From contig CABIYX010000002.1 in the NCBI GenBank assembly GCA_902363045.1, positions 23,656 through 87,655 of the forward strand: a stretch of 64,000 nt of DNA, given 5' to 3'. Below the pieces are notes generated by a model. The model was not told the DNA's origin and did no database searches. It saw nothing but the letters and a program-made list of their open reading frames with translations. Position numbers and translations under genes: made by a program. The first letter of the stretch is position 1. Each line of letters opens with the position of its first letter. The stretch is from Clostridiales bacterium. Lineage in GTDB: Bacteria; Bacillota; Clostridia; Oscillospirales; Oscillospiraceae. Positions 33,987 through 42,114 of this stretch are shown here, in pieces.

Positions 33987-34256
33987 TGAGCTGATCCGTG
34001 GACTTTTCCACAGGTCAGCTGAGACTGTCGAAAAAGTGGCATAGCCACTTTTTCGAGGGGGATTGCACGAAAGCTTCGCCTCGATTTCTTCCGAAATTGT
34101 CGGCGAAGCTTTCGCGAGAAGTGTCATTTCCGAGGTACACGCCCCCGGAAATGACAAGATCCAATTTTATTCCGTCGCCTTCGGGCGACGGAACTCCTTG
34201 CAGGAGGGCTTTTTTGACAAGCTGAGTTGACCCGTGGTCTTTTCCACAGGTCAGCT
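33987..34256 (+). mobile_element. Structured ~200-bp repeat element, copy 2, flanked by a duplicated terminator hairpin
   Basis: The core is 34021-34223, closely similar to copy 1 at 13056-13256 throughout, including the invariant TTGCACGAAAG, GAGGTACACGCCCC and GATCCAATTTTATTCCGTCG blocks. The flanks 33987-34020 and 34223-34256 are 34-bp direct copies (three differences) of the nagZ terminator hairpin, TGAG.TGA.CCGTGG... to ...CCACAGGTCAGCT. Only the right copy keeps the T6 run. Copy 2 lies in the same orientation as its upstream gene, whereas copy 1 is opposite to its host gene. Confidence 0.7.
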
Positions 34257-34271
34257 CTTTTTTGTGGATCA
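34240..34271. other. Paired DnaA-box-like palindrome, 32 bp (copy b)
   Basis: TTTTCCACA, 14 bases, TGTGGATCA. It overlaps the nagZ terminator stem and its T-run. Confidence 0.6.
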
Positions 34272-34299
34272 ATTTTTCCGTATGCGGGACCGAACTGCC

Positions 34300-34347
34300 A
34301 TAACAGCCCGCCGGATGGGCCAAAACGGCTTCTTCGGCGGGCTGTAT
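34300..34347 (-). terminator. Possible terminator of the AEC transporter gene
   Basis: ACAGCCCGCCG pairs with CGGCGGGCTGT across a 20-base loop, 30 bases past the stop. It lacks a T-run, so it is weak. Confidence 0.35.
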
Positions 34348-34377
34348 GTACACACCGGCCGATTGAACTGTGGACGA

Positions 34378-35322
34378 TTATCCCAGGACCAGCATCAGGA
34401 TCGGGATGCTGATGAAACTGCACAGGGTAGACAGGGCGGCCCCGGTCGCCGCGTATTTTTCATCGGCCCCATAGGCCCCCGCCATCACAGTGACCTGGCT
34501 GACCACCGGCAGGGCGCTCTCCACAATGAACACGTCCATGGGCAGGCCGCTCATCCCAAACAGATGGCAGAACAGCCAGCAGACCACCGGAGCCACCCCC
34601 AGCCGCACCACGATCATGGTGGGCAGGCCCCGCATCAGGCGCAGGTTTTTCAGCCCCAGCTCATAGATGATATAGCCGCAGTAGATCAGCGCCAGTGGAG
34701 AGACGGATCCGCTGATGTATCCTGCCCATTTCATGATCGGGGCGGGCAGGCCCACATCCAAAGTCAGCAGGAGCAGGCTGAAAAAGACGGTCAGAATAGG
34801 CGGCTTGGCAAAGACACCCTTCAAAAAGGAGGAGAGGGTCACGCTCCCCCGACCCTTTGTTCCCGCCCGCTCGATAAGCAAAAAGCCCACAGACTGAACG
34901 AAGACTGTATTCGCCAGATAATAGAGCATCACATAGGGAACACAGGCGTCCCCGAACAGCTGGGTGGAGACGGGCAGGCCGATAAACAGAGTGTTGGAAA
35001 ACGCGGTCATAGCCACAAAGACCCCCCACCGCTCCCGGGGCAGCCGGAGCAGGGTCGCCAGCGCCAGGGAGAGAAACAGGGTCATCAGGACCCCCAGCAG
35101 GGCGGCAGCCACCATGATGCCCGCCTCCAGCAGGCTGTCATGGTCCAGATTGTTCAGCAGTCCGGTCAGACAGTTGCAGGGGACCGCGATATTGACAATG
35201 TACTTACTGATAAACTTCTTCTCTGAGGCGTTCATCCAGCCCCGCGCCCCCATAAAATATCCCACTGACATAAGCATCAGCAGGACCAGGGAGGCAGACA
35301 TGGCATTGAAAAAACCATCCAA
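34378..35322 (-). CDS. AEC (auxin efflux carrier) family transporter
   Basis: A 314-residue membrane protein with about ten transmembrane helices in the inverted-repeat AEC arrangement. Signatures are SEKKFISKYIVNIAVPCNCLTGLLNN (about 33-58), FVAMTAFSNTLFIGLPVSTQLFG (about 102-124; the conserved Asn and Gly-Pro in the crossing region) and ESALPVVSQVTVMAGAYGAD near the end. Bacterial members export or import small organic acids such as malate; the substrate is unknown here. The start is taken as TTG at 35322 with GAGGAG; the first in-frame ATG is seven codons later. Confidence 0.88.
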   Translation of the reverse strand: MDGFFNAMSASLVLLMLMSVGYFMGARGWMNASEKKFISKYIVNIAVPCNCLTGLLNNLDHDSLLEAGIMVAAALLGVLMTLFLSLALATLLRLPRERWGVFVAMTAFSNTLFIGLPVSTQLFGDACVPYVMLYYLANTVFVQSVGFLLIERAGTKGRGSVTLSSFLKGVFAKPPILTVFFSLLLLTLDVGLPAPIMKWAGYISGSVSPLALIYCGYIIYELGLKNLRLMRGLPTMIVVRLGVAPVVCWLFCHLFGMSGLPMDVFIVESALPVVSQVTVMAGAYGADEKYAATGAALSTLCSFISIPILMLVLG

Positions 35323-35354
35323 AGAAAACCGCTCCTCTCTCCTTCAAATCGAAG

Positions 35355-35392
35355 CAAAGAGCCCCGAGGCCGTACGCCCCGGGGCCCTGTCC
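35355..35392 (-). terminator. Terminator of the yaaO-holB-ricT unit
   Basis: A GC stem GCCCCGAGG / CCCCGGGGC around GCCGTACG, followed by CTCTTTGCTTC on the minus strand, directly after the ricT stop; imperfect stem and a short T tract. Confidence 0.5.
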
Positions 35393-35394
35393 AG

Positions 35395-36696
35395 TCAATC
35401 CTGTCCCGTGGTGGAACCCGTCTGCGGCTTTCCGCCCCCTCCGCTTCTGGGACGGCGCCGGCGGGGACGGCTGCGCTTCTCTCCTGTCTCCGGCGCGGGC
35501 TTTCCGCAGGCCTTTTCCCGGCTCTCACCGCCCCTGGGCTGCTGCTCCGGCCGGGGCTTCCGCTGTTCGCCTCTGAATGGCTGCTGCTTCTCCTTGGGCT
35601 GGCCACCCTCCCGGGCCGGCCGCTCCCCCTCCTGGGGACGCCCGCCGCTCCGGCGGCTCCGGTTGGAACGGCGGCGGTCCCGACCCCGGCTGTTTCCGCC
35701 GGAGGGATGCTCCGCCCCCACGCCCTCATACTGAGGCGTCTCGCCGTTGAACACCGCCTCCAGTGCGGCTGCCAGCGGGGAGGCCGCCCCCTTCAGATCA
35801 GGGACCTCCTCCGGCTCCTCCGGCTTTCTCAGCTTGGCCAGCTCCTCCAGGGGGGGCTCCACATAGCCCTCTGGCCGCTTGCCCTTGCCATTGCGGATAA
35901 CGCACAGTTCACAGTTGTGGTAGCACTTGGGGGTCTCCGGGGCAGACTCCAGCCGCACCTGCACCGTCTGCCGCAGCAGATTCACCGAGGACACCGTTCC
36001 CGCCCCGTCCGGAGTCTCTACGAAGGACTCCTGCTTGGGGGAGTGCTTCACCAGATCCTCATAGGCGTCCTGCTCATACTTCAGGCAGCACATGAGTCGC
36101 CCACAGGTACCGGAGATCTTGGTGGGGTTGAGGGACAGGTTCTGAGTCTTGGCCATTTTGATGGACACCGGCTGAAACTCGTCCAGGAACTGGGAGCAGC
36201 AGAAGGGCCGCCCACAGATACCCAGGCCGCCCAGCATCTTGGCCTCGTCCCGGACGCCGATCTGCCGCAGCTCGATGCGGGCGTGGATGGCGCTGGCCAG
36301 GTCCTTCACCAGGGCGCGGAAGTCCACCCGGCCCTCGGCAGTGAAGAAAAAGAGCACCTTATTTCCCTCGAAGCTGTACTCCGCCTCCACCAGCTTCATC
36401 TCCAGACCGTGCTCCGCGATCTTCTCCTGACAGATCTGGAAGGCCCGGGCCTCCTTCTCCTTATTTTTTTCCCGGGTCAGCTGGTCCTCCTGGGTGGCCC
36501 GGCGGAGCACCGGGCGCAGGGGAGCGGTGAGCTCCATCTCATCCACCGCCGTGTTCTCCTGGGTACACTCGCCAAACTCCACGCCCCGGGCGGTCTCCAC
36601 AATGACCCCCTCCCCCAGGCGGAAGCGCTCTCCATTGGGGTTGAAATAATACTGCTTTCCGCCTTCTTTGAAGCGGACGCTGATGATCTCGACCAT
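35395..36696 (-). CDS. ricT: RicT/YaaT (PSP1 domain) regulatory iron-sulfur protein with a long basic tail
   Basis: A 433-residue protein. The PSP1 domain spans about 1-190 and the Cys clusters that ligate an Fe-S cluster in RicT are present: GICGRPFCCSQF (about 160-171) and GTCGRLMCCLKYE (about 196-208), then CYHNCELC (about 268-275). In Bacillus RicT works with RicA/RicF in RNase Y-dependent mRNA maturation and affects sporulation and competence. From about residue 330 an extra Arg/Gly/Pro/Gln-rich tail of about 100 residues (RDRRRSNRSRRSGGRPQEGE...) is added; family members usually end near 270-300. It follows holB by 51 bp. Confidence 0.92.
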   Translation of the reverse strand: MVEIISVRFKEGGKQYYFNPNGERFRLGEGVIVETARGVEFGECTQENTAVDEMELTAPLRPVLRRATQEDQLTREKNKEKEARAFQICQEKIAEHGLEMKLVEAEYSFEGNKVLFFFTAEGRVDFRALVKDLASAIHARIELRQIGVRDEAKMLGGLGICGRPFCCSQFLDEFQPVSIKMAKTQNLSLNPTKISGTCGRLMCCLKYEQDAYEDLVKHSPKQESFVETPDGAGTVSSVNLLRQTVQVRLESAPETPKCYHNCELCVIRNGKGKRPEGYVEPPLEELAKLRKPEEPEEVPDLKGAASPLAAALEAVFNGETPQYEGVGAEHPSGGNSRGRDRRRSNRSRRSGGRPQEGERPAREGGQPKEKQQPFRGEQRKPRPEQQPRGGESREKACGKPAPETGEKRSRPRRRRPRSGGGGKPQTGSTTGQD

Positions 36697-36747
36697 AATT
36701 CCTCCTGATGATCCATCCGTAAGGGACCGGCCCGGCCCCTTACGGTC

Positions 36748-37683
36748 TTAATGCTTGATAAACATCGCCGCGCACAGCCAGCCGGACAGCTGGCCCGGGT
36801 TGGCGTTGAGCTCCGCCGCGCCACGCAGCTTTTGCACCAGCTCCGCCGCCCTCAGCAGGCGGCGTGGGTCCTCCGACCGGGGCAGGCGGGCGCCCAGGGC
36901 GGCCGTCACCTGATCCAACAGGCGGGGAAGTTCCTCCTTAGGGATCTTCTCCAGCAGCATGGACGCCTCCAGCAATGCCAGCTCGTCCCGCCCCTCCAGG
37001 GCCGTGACCAGCTGCTCTGCCTGACGGCGGCGGGTCTCCGCCGCCTCGCCGCTCCCCTCCAGCAGCTCCACGCCCCGGCCCAGCAGGCCCTGACACTCCA
37101 GAGCCGCCCGCCGGACGTCCGCCGGATCCCGCTCCGGGAACCGGGCGGCCAGCCAGCGTTCCGCCTCCGCCGGAGGCACGGGGACCAGCGCCAGCTCCTC
37201 ACACCGGGAGCGCACCGTCTGGAGCAGCCCGCCGCCGTTTTCCGCCAGCAGAAGAAAGACCGCATAGGCCGGCCCCTCCTCCAGCAGCTTGAGCATGGCG
37301 TTCTGAGCACTCTGGTTCATCCGGTCCGCCTGCTCCAGCAGATAGATCTTACGCTCCCCCTCATTGGGACGGATATAGGCGTCCGAACGCAGAGCCCGCA
37401 CCTGGTCCACTGTGATGGGCTTTCCCTCCCCGGGTCCGGAGATGACCGCCACGTCCGGGTGGACGCCGGAGAATACCTTCCGGCAGGGGGCGCAGCGGCC
37501 GCAGGGCCGCTCCCCGCCGGAGGCGGCGCACAGCATGGCCCCGCACAGCAGCCGGGCCAGGGTATGCCGCCCGGACCCCGCCGGGCCGGAGAGGATATAG
37601 GCGTGGGACAGGCCCCGGCCCCCCTCCTGCTGGGAGAGGACCGCCTTCACATGGGCGTTGCCCGCCAGGGCCGACAGTTCCAT
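36748..37683 (-). CDS. holB: DNA polymerase III subunit delta'
   Basis: A 311-residue clamp-loader subunit: N-terminal AAA+ with SHAYILSGPAGSGRHTLARLL (Walker A position at about 33-40) and a Cys4 zinc module (CAASGGERPCGRCAPCRK, about 52-69). It continues PITVDQVRALRSDAYIRPNEGERKIYLLEQADRMNQSAQNAMLKLLEEGP, typical of delta', and SRCEELALVPV. The start at 37683 has GAGGAA; an ATG 12 codons upstream has no such box. It lies between yaaO and ricT as in Bacillus, but the thymidylate kinase gene that usually separates yaaO and holB is absent. Confidence 0.93.
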   Translation of the reverse strand: MELSALAGNAHVKAVLSQQEGGRGLSHAYILSGPAGSGRHTLARLLCGAMLCAASGGERPCGRCAPCRKVFSGVHPDVAVISGPGEGKPITVDQVRALRSDAYIRPNEGERKIYLLEQADRMNQSAQNAMLKLLEEGPAYAVFLLLAENGGGLLQTVRSRCEELALVPVPPAEAERWLAARFPERDPADVRRAALECQGLLGRGVELLEGSGEAAETRRRQAEQLVTALEGRDELALLEASMLLEKIPKEELPRLLDQVTAALGARLPRSEDPRRLLRAAELVQKLRGAAELNANPGQLSGWLCAAMFIKH

Positions 37684-37715
37684 AACATTCCTCGCTTCTC
37701 CCCTGAAAGGGTGTT

Positions 37716-39017
37716 TCAAAGTATCACAGACACTTCGTGGTTATTATATCCTATTTCCCGCAAATAGGCCAGTTCTTTTTCCGTGATCCGTTCTCCGGGG
37801 GCCACCACCGGCACCCCGGGGGGATAGGGGGCCAGCTGGACGGCGGACACCCGCCCGGCGCAGTCCTCCAGGGACAGTTGCTCCGTCTGGGCGAACATCG
37901 CCTCTCGGGGGGACAGGACCCGCTCCGGCAGAGGGGGCGCCGGAATGGGCGGGCAGACGCCAAGGAGCTCCGGGACCTCCTCCAGCGCGCGCTCCAGCCG
38001 GTCCAGGTCCTCCTCGCTGTCCATCCCCGTGAGGATGAGCACCACATGGCCGCCGTCCTCCATCTCAGGCCACAGGCCCCGGGCCTCCAGCGCCCGGGCC
38101 AGGGCGGGACCGTCCACCGCGTTCAGTGTCAGCCGGGTGGGATCCAGCGCCCCCTCCCGGAGGCTGGGAAACCGCTCCCGCAGGGCGGCGGTCCGCTCCG
38201 CCGTCCGGCGGTAGAGTACCTTTCCCTCCCCCTCCATCCAGGCCCGGGCCCCGTCCATAGAGATCATCATGGGATAGGACGGGCTCGAGCTGCCATACAC
38301 TGAGGTCATCCGGCGCACCTGTTCCGGCTCAAAGCCGTTGGCAAACAGCAGGGAGGACTGCCCCAGAGCGGGGAGGGTCTTGTGGGCGGAGCAGATCACC
38401 AGGTCCGCCCCGGCGAAGGCGTCCACCCCCAGGAAGGGCAGGTGGGCCCCATGGGCCCCATCCACGATGAGTTTTCCCCCGTTTCGGTGTACAATGTTGG
38501 AAATCCTCTGTACGTCACACAACAATCCGCAATAACTCGGAGATGTAATACAAACCGTTTTGATTTCCGGGTGCTCTGCCAGGGCTTTTTCCACATATTC
38601 CGGGGAAATTGTGGACGTCAGCCGCTTCTCCGCCCACCAGGGCCGGGGGAGGTAGACCGGGTCCAGATCCAGCAGGGCCAGGGCATTATACACCGCCCGG
38701 TGGCAGCCCCGGTCAATGAGCACCCGGTCCCCTGGACGGCAGCAGAGAGCCAGAGCGGTATGGAGCCCCAGCGTGGAGCCGCCGGTGAGAAATTGGCAGC
38801 AGTCCATAGAGAAGTCCTCCGCCCACAGACGCTGGGCGGAGTCGAAGGGCTCCCCGCCGTGGAACAGGTCCCCGGTGGGACCCAGCTCGGTCACATCCAG
38901 GGCGGCCGCCCCCGCCAGCTCCGGGATGGGCAGGGGCTTTCCCTTGTGGCCCGGGATATGGAGCCGGACGGGATGTTGGGCCGAAAAGGCCCGGATCGCA
39001 TCATAGAGCGGTGTCAT
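37716..39017 (-). CDS. Orn/Lys/Arg decarboxylase family PLP enzyme (YaaO-like)
   Basis: A 433-residue fold-type I PLP enzyme. The N-terminal HIPGHKGKPLPI and LDVTELGPTGDLFHG are classic for the family. The ring-stacking region is FLTGGSTLGLHTALALCCRPGDRVLIDRGCHRAVYNAL (about 78-115), followed by KLIVDGAHGAHLPF with the Asp that holds the pyridine N. The Schiff-base Lys lies in ICSAHKTLPALGQSS (about 212-226). The start has GGAGGG. It is probably an arginine or lysine decarboxylase in polyamine metabolism; specificity is unknown. It leads the yaaO-holB-ricT unit. Confidence 0.9.
   Translation of the reverse strand: MTPLYDAIRAFSAQHPVRLHIPGHKGKPLPIPELAGAAALDVTELGPTGDLFHGGEPFDSAQRLWAEDFSMDCCQFLTGGSTLGLHTALALCCRPGDRVLIDRGCHRAVYNALALLDLDPVYLPRPWWAEKRLTSTISPEYVEKALAEHPEIKTVCITSPSYCGLLCDVQRISNIVHRNGGKLIVDGAHGAHLPFLGVDAFAGADLVICSAHKTLPALGQSSLLFANGFEPEQVRRMTSVYGSSSPSYPMMISMDGARAWMEGEGKVLYRRTAERTAALRERFPSLREGALDPTRLTLNAVDGPALARALEARGLWPEMEDGGHVVLILTGMDSEEDLDRLERALEEVPELLGVCPPIPAPPLPERVLSPREAMFAQTEQLSLEDCAGRVSAVQLAPYPPGVPVVAPGERITEKELAYLREIGYNNHEVSVIL
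38587..38618. other. Paired DnaA-box-like palindrome, 32 bp (copy c)
   Basis: TTTTCCACA, 14 bases, TGTGGACGT, inside the YaaO-like coding sequence. Confidence 0.55.
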
Positions 39018-39041
39018 GGTATTCCCTCCTGGGTGAATTGA

Positions 39042-39083
39042 AATAAAAACGCGGCGGGAGGATCGTCTCATCTTCCCGCCGCG
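39042..39083 (-). terminator. Intrinsic terminator of the rpmH-jag operon
   Basis: ACGCGGCGGGA...TCCCGCCGCGT stem followed by TTTTTATTTC on the minus strand, 15 bases after the jag stop. Confidence 0.9.
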
Positions 39084-39097
39084 TCAGGGCTGAATCC

Positions 39098-39940
39098 TTA
39101 TTTCTGTCCGGGGGCGTAGGCCACTACAGTGCGGCGGTTGGGCTCTACTCCGGTGGAGTAGGTGGTCACATTGGGGTAGTCCTGAAGGGCGGCGTGGATC
39201 ACATGGCGCTCATAGGCGTTCATGGGCTCCAGCGTCATATTCTTCCGGTACTTGACCACCTTCCCGGCCACCTTGACCGCCAGGCGCTGGAGGGACTCCT
39301 CCCGCTTAGCCCGGTAGCCCTCGGCGTCCACATGGATCCGCACCCGCTTGGACTGGCCGCGGTTCACCGAATAGTTGGTCAGCTGCTGGATGGCGTCCAG
39401 GGTCTCGCCCCGGCGGCCGATGATGGCGCCCAGGCCGCGGCCTTGGAGCACCACCTGATAGCCCCGCTCATTGACATAGATCTCCGGCACGGCCTGCACA
39501 TGGAGGTGCTCCATCAGTCCGGTGAGGAACTCCCGGATACAGGCCGCCTTGGGGTCATCCGCCCCGGCGGGCTCCAGGCCGTCCTGAGCCTTCTCCTCCT
39601 GAACGGGAGCGGACTGCTCCTCGTCCCGGCCAATGAGCAGCTCATCACCGGGCTCCAGCTGTCCGCCGGCAGGCTCCGCCTGGGGCTCGGGCTGTGCCTT
39701 CGGAGCTGGCTCTGTCTGGGGGGCGGGCTCAGGCTGCTCCGGGGCGGCGGGGGCGTCCCCGTCGGGGACCTCATAGCTCACACGGACCTTGGCGGGGTTC
39801 CCGCCGAAGCCCAGAAAACCGGATTTGGCCCGCTCCAGCACCTCCACCGAAACGTCATCCCGGTCCAGACCCAGCTGGAACAGGGCGGCGGCGATGGCAT
39901 CCTCCTCAGAGCGGCCGGTGGTCTCGATCCACTTTCTCAT
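39098..39940 (-). CDS. jag: RNA-binding protein Jag/KhpB (SpoIIIJ-associated)
   Basis: A 280-residue protein with three domains. Jag-N is at about 1-57 (RKWIETTGRSEEDAIAAALFQLGLDRDDVSVEVLE...GFLGFGG). The KH domain is at about 140-215 (GLGAIIGRRGETLDAIQQL). R3H is at about 216-278 (MNAYERHVIHAALQDYPNVTTYSTGVEPNRRTVVAY). In between is an acidic, Pro/Gln/Glu-rich linker of about 80 residues. KhpB binds RNA with KhpA and affects cell elongation and division. It begins 2 bp after the yidC stop and ends the operon. Confidence 0.95.
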   Translation of the reverse strand: MRKWIETTGRSEEDAIAAALFQLGLDRDDVSVEVLERAKSGFLGFGGNPAKVRVSYEVPDGDAPAAPEQPEPAPQTEPAPKAQPEPQAEPAGGQLEPGDELLIGRDEEQSAPVQEEKAQDGLEPAGADDPKAACIREFLTGLMEHLHVQAVPEIYVNERGYQVVLQGRGLGAIIGRRGETLDAIQQLTNYSVNRGQSKRVRIHVDAEGYRAKREESLQRLAVKVAGKVVKYRKNMTLEPMNAYERHVIHAALQDYPNVTTYSTGVEPNRRTVVAYAPGQK

Positions 39941-39942
39941 CC

Positions 39943-41436
39943 TCAGACACCTTCCTTTTTGTCATCCTCTTCCTCAGGGAGCTCAATCTCGGCCGGCTGC
40001 TCCGCTTCTGTTTCGGTCTTCTCGGTCTCCACAGGCTCCTGGACAGGCGCGGACTGCTCCGCGGGGGTCTCGGGGGCGGGCTGCTCCGCCTGGACCGCCT
40101 CCTGCTCCGGAAGTGCCTCCTTCTCAGGCTTCTGAGCGGCTTCTTCCTTCTTCTCCTGGGCGGGAGCGGCCTTCTTGTTCTTCTTGCCCTTCTTCTGCTG
40201 CTCCGCGTCTATCTCAGCCTGGAGCAGGTCGCTCACATCCCGGTACTCGGTGACGCCGCCGAAGCGGTCGGGGATATAGGCGCGGCCCCGGGCATAGGCG
40301 CGGATGCCAACGCGGCTGTCATCCTTGTTGACGCCGGGCTCAGTGGGCTCGTCCTTCTTGACGTGCTTCTTCTTGCCCCGGTTGTTCTTCTCCTCCTCAA
40401 GGCGGCGCTGGCGCTCCAGCCGGGCCTCCTCCTTGCGGCGCTTCTCCTCTTCCTTCTCCTGGCGCTCCCGCTCCGCGGCGGCGGCCCGGGCGGCCTCATA
40501 GTCCTTCTTCAGCAGCTTGCCGCAGATGATCTCCTGGAAGATGGTGAAGATATACTGGGCGATCCAGTACACAGACAGGCCGGCGGGGACGGTAAAGCCG
40601 ATCCACAGGGACATCAGCGGCATCATGATCATCATGGTGCGGTTGGTCTTGGCCATGGTCTCATCCTGGGACTGGTTGTTCATCTGGTTGGTCTTGAGGC
40701 TGACCTGCATGGACAGCAGGGAGATGCCCACAGACACCAGGGGCAGCAGGAACAGGCCAATGGAATCCCAGCCAAAGCCGGCGGTCCAGAAATTCCACTT
40801 GGGGATATTGGCCAGATTGATGCCCAGGAAGGAGAAGTCCATCACGAACAGCTTGGAGCCGGCATCGCCCAGCAGGGCCTGGAGGGCGGCCAGGTTGTCC
40901 GGGTTGATCATGGACGCCAGGTACATCTGGTTATAGGCGCCGTTCTGGAACACGGAGGTGAGCTTTCCATCGGCCACCTGCTGGACCAGCTTCTCCATCG
41001 CCGCCGGGGTGACCCAGCCGCTGCTCACAGCCACGGTCTGCCAATCCAGCTCCTGAGCGATGAACTGGATCTGCTCGATGGACAGCCCCATAAAGTAGGT
41101 CAGGGGCTCACGGATGATCCCGTACAGCACCATCAGGAACAGGATGGGAATGAAGGACCAGAGACAGCCGCTCATGGGGTTGACCTTTTCCTTCTCATAG
41201 AGCTTCTGGATCTCCAGATTATAGCGCTCCCGGTCCTTGCCGTACTGCTTTTGCAGCTGCTGCATCTTTCCGGAGAGCAGATTCATCTGGATCATGCTTC
41301 TCTTTCCCTTCAGGCTGAAGGGGAACAGCACCAGCTTGATGATGAGGGCAAATAAAATCAGGGCGATGCCGTAGCTTTGGAAGAAGTCATAGAAGAACTT
41401 CAAAAGCAGGGCAAAAGGCATTAGAAAAATACCCAC
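39943..41436 (-). CDS. yidC: Membrane protein insertase YidC/Oxa1 with an extended C-terminal tail
   Basis: A 497-residue protein. The insertase core has the hydrophilic-groove Arg/Lys region FPFSLKGKRSMIQMNLLSGKMQQLQKQYGKDRERYNLEIQKLYEKEKVNPMSGC (about 38-90, TM1 and the cytoplasmic hairpin). A long extracytoplasmic insertion (about 115-215) follows, and then the remaining TMs (WDSIGLFLLPLVSVGISLLSMQ; TMMIMMPLMSLWIGFTVPAGLSVYWIAQYIF). After about 310 comes a highly charged tail of nearly 190 residues (RERQEKEEEKRRKEEARLERQRR, then Lys-rich and Glu/Pro/Gln-rich parts). GTG start with GGAGGT. The N-terminus lacks a lipobox. Confidence 0.95.
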   Translation of the reverse strand: MGIFLMPFALLLKFFYDFFQSYGIALILFALIIKLVLFPFSLKGKRSMIQMNLLSGKMQQLQKQYGKDRERYNLEIQKLYEKEKVNPMSGCLWSFIPILFLMVLYGIIREPLTYFMGLSIEQIQFIAQELDWQTVAVSSGWVTPAAMEKLVQQVADGKLTSVFQNGAYNQMYLASMINPDNLAALQALLGDAGSKLFVMDFSFLGINLANIPKWNFWTAGFGWDSIGLFLLPLVSVGISLLSMQVSLKTNQMNNQSQDETMAKTNRTMMIMMPLMSLWIGFTVPAGLSVYWIAQYIFTIFQEIICGKLLKKDYEAARAAAAERERQEKEEEKRRKEEARLERQRRLEEEKNNRGKKKHVKKDEPTEPGVNKDDSRVGIRAYARGRAYIPDRFGGVTEYRDVSDLLQAEIDAEQQKKGKKNKKAAPAQEKKEEAAQKPEKEALPEQEAVQAEQPAPETPAEQSAPVQEPVETEKTETEAEQPAEIELPEEEDDKKEGV

Positions 41437-41476
41437 AATGGTACCTCCACATTGTTGAATTGGTTCCGGACCTCCA

Positions 41477-41695
41477 TCACGGTACGGGGTCGTACTGGAT
41501 GGATTTCTGCCGGTGGAAGGGGTTGCACCGCAGAACGCGGCGCAGAGCCAGCCAGCCCCCCCTCCAGGCGCCGTACTTCTCCACCGCCTCCAGCGCGTAC
41601 TGGGAGCAGGTGGGGATAAAGCGGCAGCAGGGCGGGCGCAGAGGCGAGATCTCGCGTCGGTAAAAACGGATCATCCACAGCAGCAGGGCCTTCAT
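41477..41695 (-). CDS. yidD: Membrane protein insertion efficiency factor YidD
   Basis: A 72-residue protein with the family's hallmark region [46 protein letters not shown] (about 16-61), including the three conserved Cys. The usual tail HPGGYDPVP is varied to [12 protein letters not shown]. It is a peripheral membrane protein that aids YidC. It overlaps rnpA by 4 bp and precedes yidC. Confidence 0.96.
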   Translation of the reverse strand: MKALLLWMIRFYRREISPLRPPCCRFIPTCSQYALEAVEKYGAWRGGWLALRRVLRCNPFHRQKSIQYDPVP

Positions 41696-42045
41696 TCCGC
41701 GCTCCCCCGGGGCGGGCAGATTCCCAGTTTCCGCATCAGCTGCAGAAAGCTGCGTTCCAGCTCGCCATAGCTGCCATAGATCACCCGGGTCCTGGCCACC
41801 ACCACAATGTCATAGCCCAGCAGGAGCCGGCTCTCATTGGTGCGGTAGAGCTCCCGGATGCGGCGGCGGGCGCGGTTGCGCTTCACCGCGTTGCCCAGCT
41901 TCAGGCCAGTGGTGATGCCCAGCCGGCTGATGGGCCGCTTGGTCTTGCGGCAGTAGACGGCAAAATAGGGGGAGACGGCGCTTTTGCCCTTGCTGTAAAG
42001 CCGGCGGAACTCGTGATTCTGTTTCAGCGCAACGGTATGCTTCAT
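41692..42045 (-). CDS. rnpA: Ribonuclease P protein component
   Basis: A 117-residue basic protein subunit of RNase P, which matures tRNA 5' ends. It has the conserved RNR motif in [18 protein letters not shown] (about 51-68), the preceding [11 protein letters not shown] and the later GYDIVVVAR. The start follows GGAGGAAATTTC. The rpmH-rnpA gap, normally short, is 544 bp here because of a tandem repeat. Confidence 0.97.
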   Translation of the reverse strand: MKHTVALKQNHEFRRLYSKGKSAVSPYFAVYCRKTKRPISRLGITTGLKLGNAVKRNRARRRIRELYRTNESRLLLGYDIVVVARTRVIYGSYGELERSFLQLMRKLGICPPRGSAE

Positions 42046-42114
42046 GAAATTTCCTCCGACTTATTTTAAGATACGGCAAAAGAGAGGCGCACAGAGGGAA
42101 CGGGGCGCGCTTGG

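Noticed and set aside
33987-34020. CCGTGG-CTTTTCCACAGG as a further DnaA-box pair
   Set aside because: It is the left copy of the duplicated nagZ terminator stem; 14 bases after its TTTTCCACA there is GTCGAAAAA, not TGTGGA.
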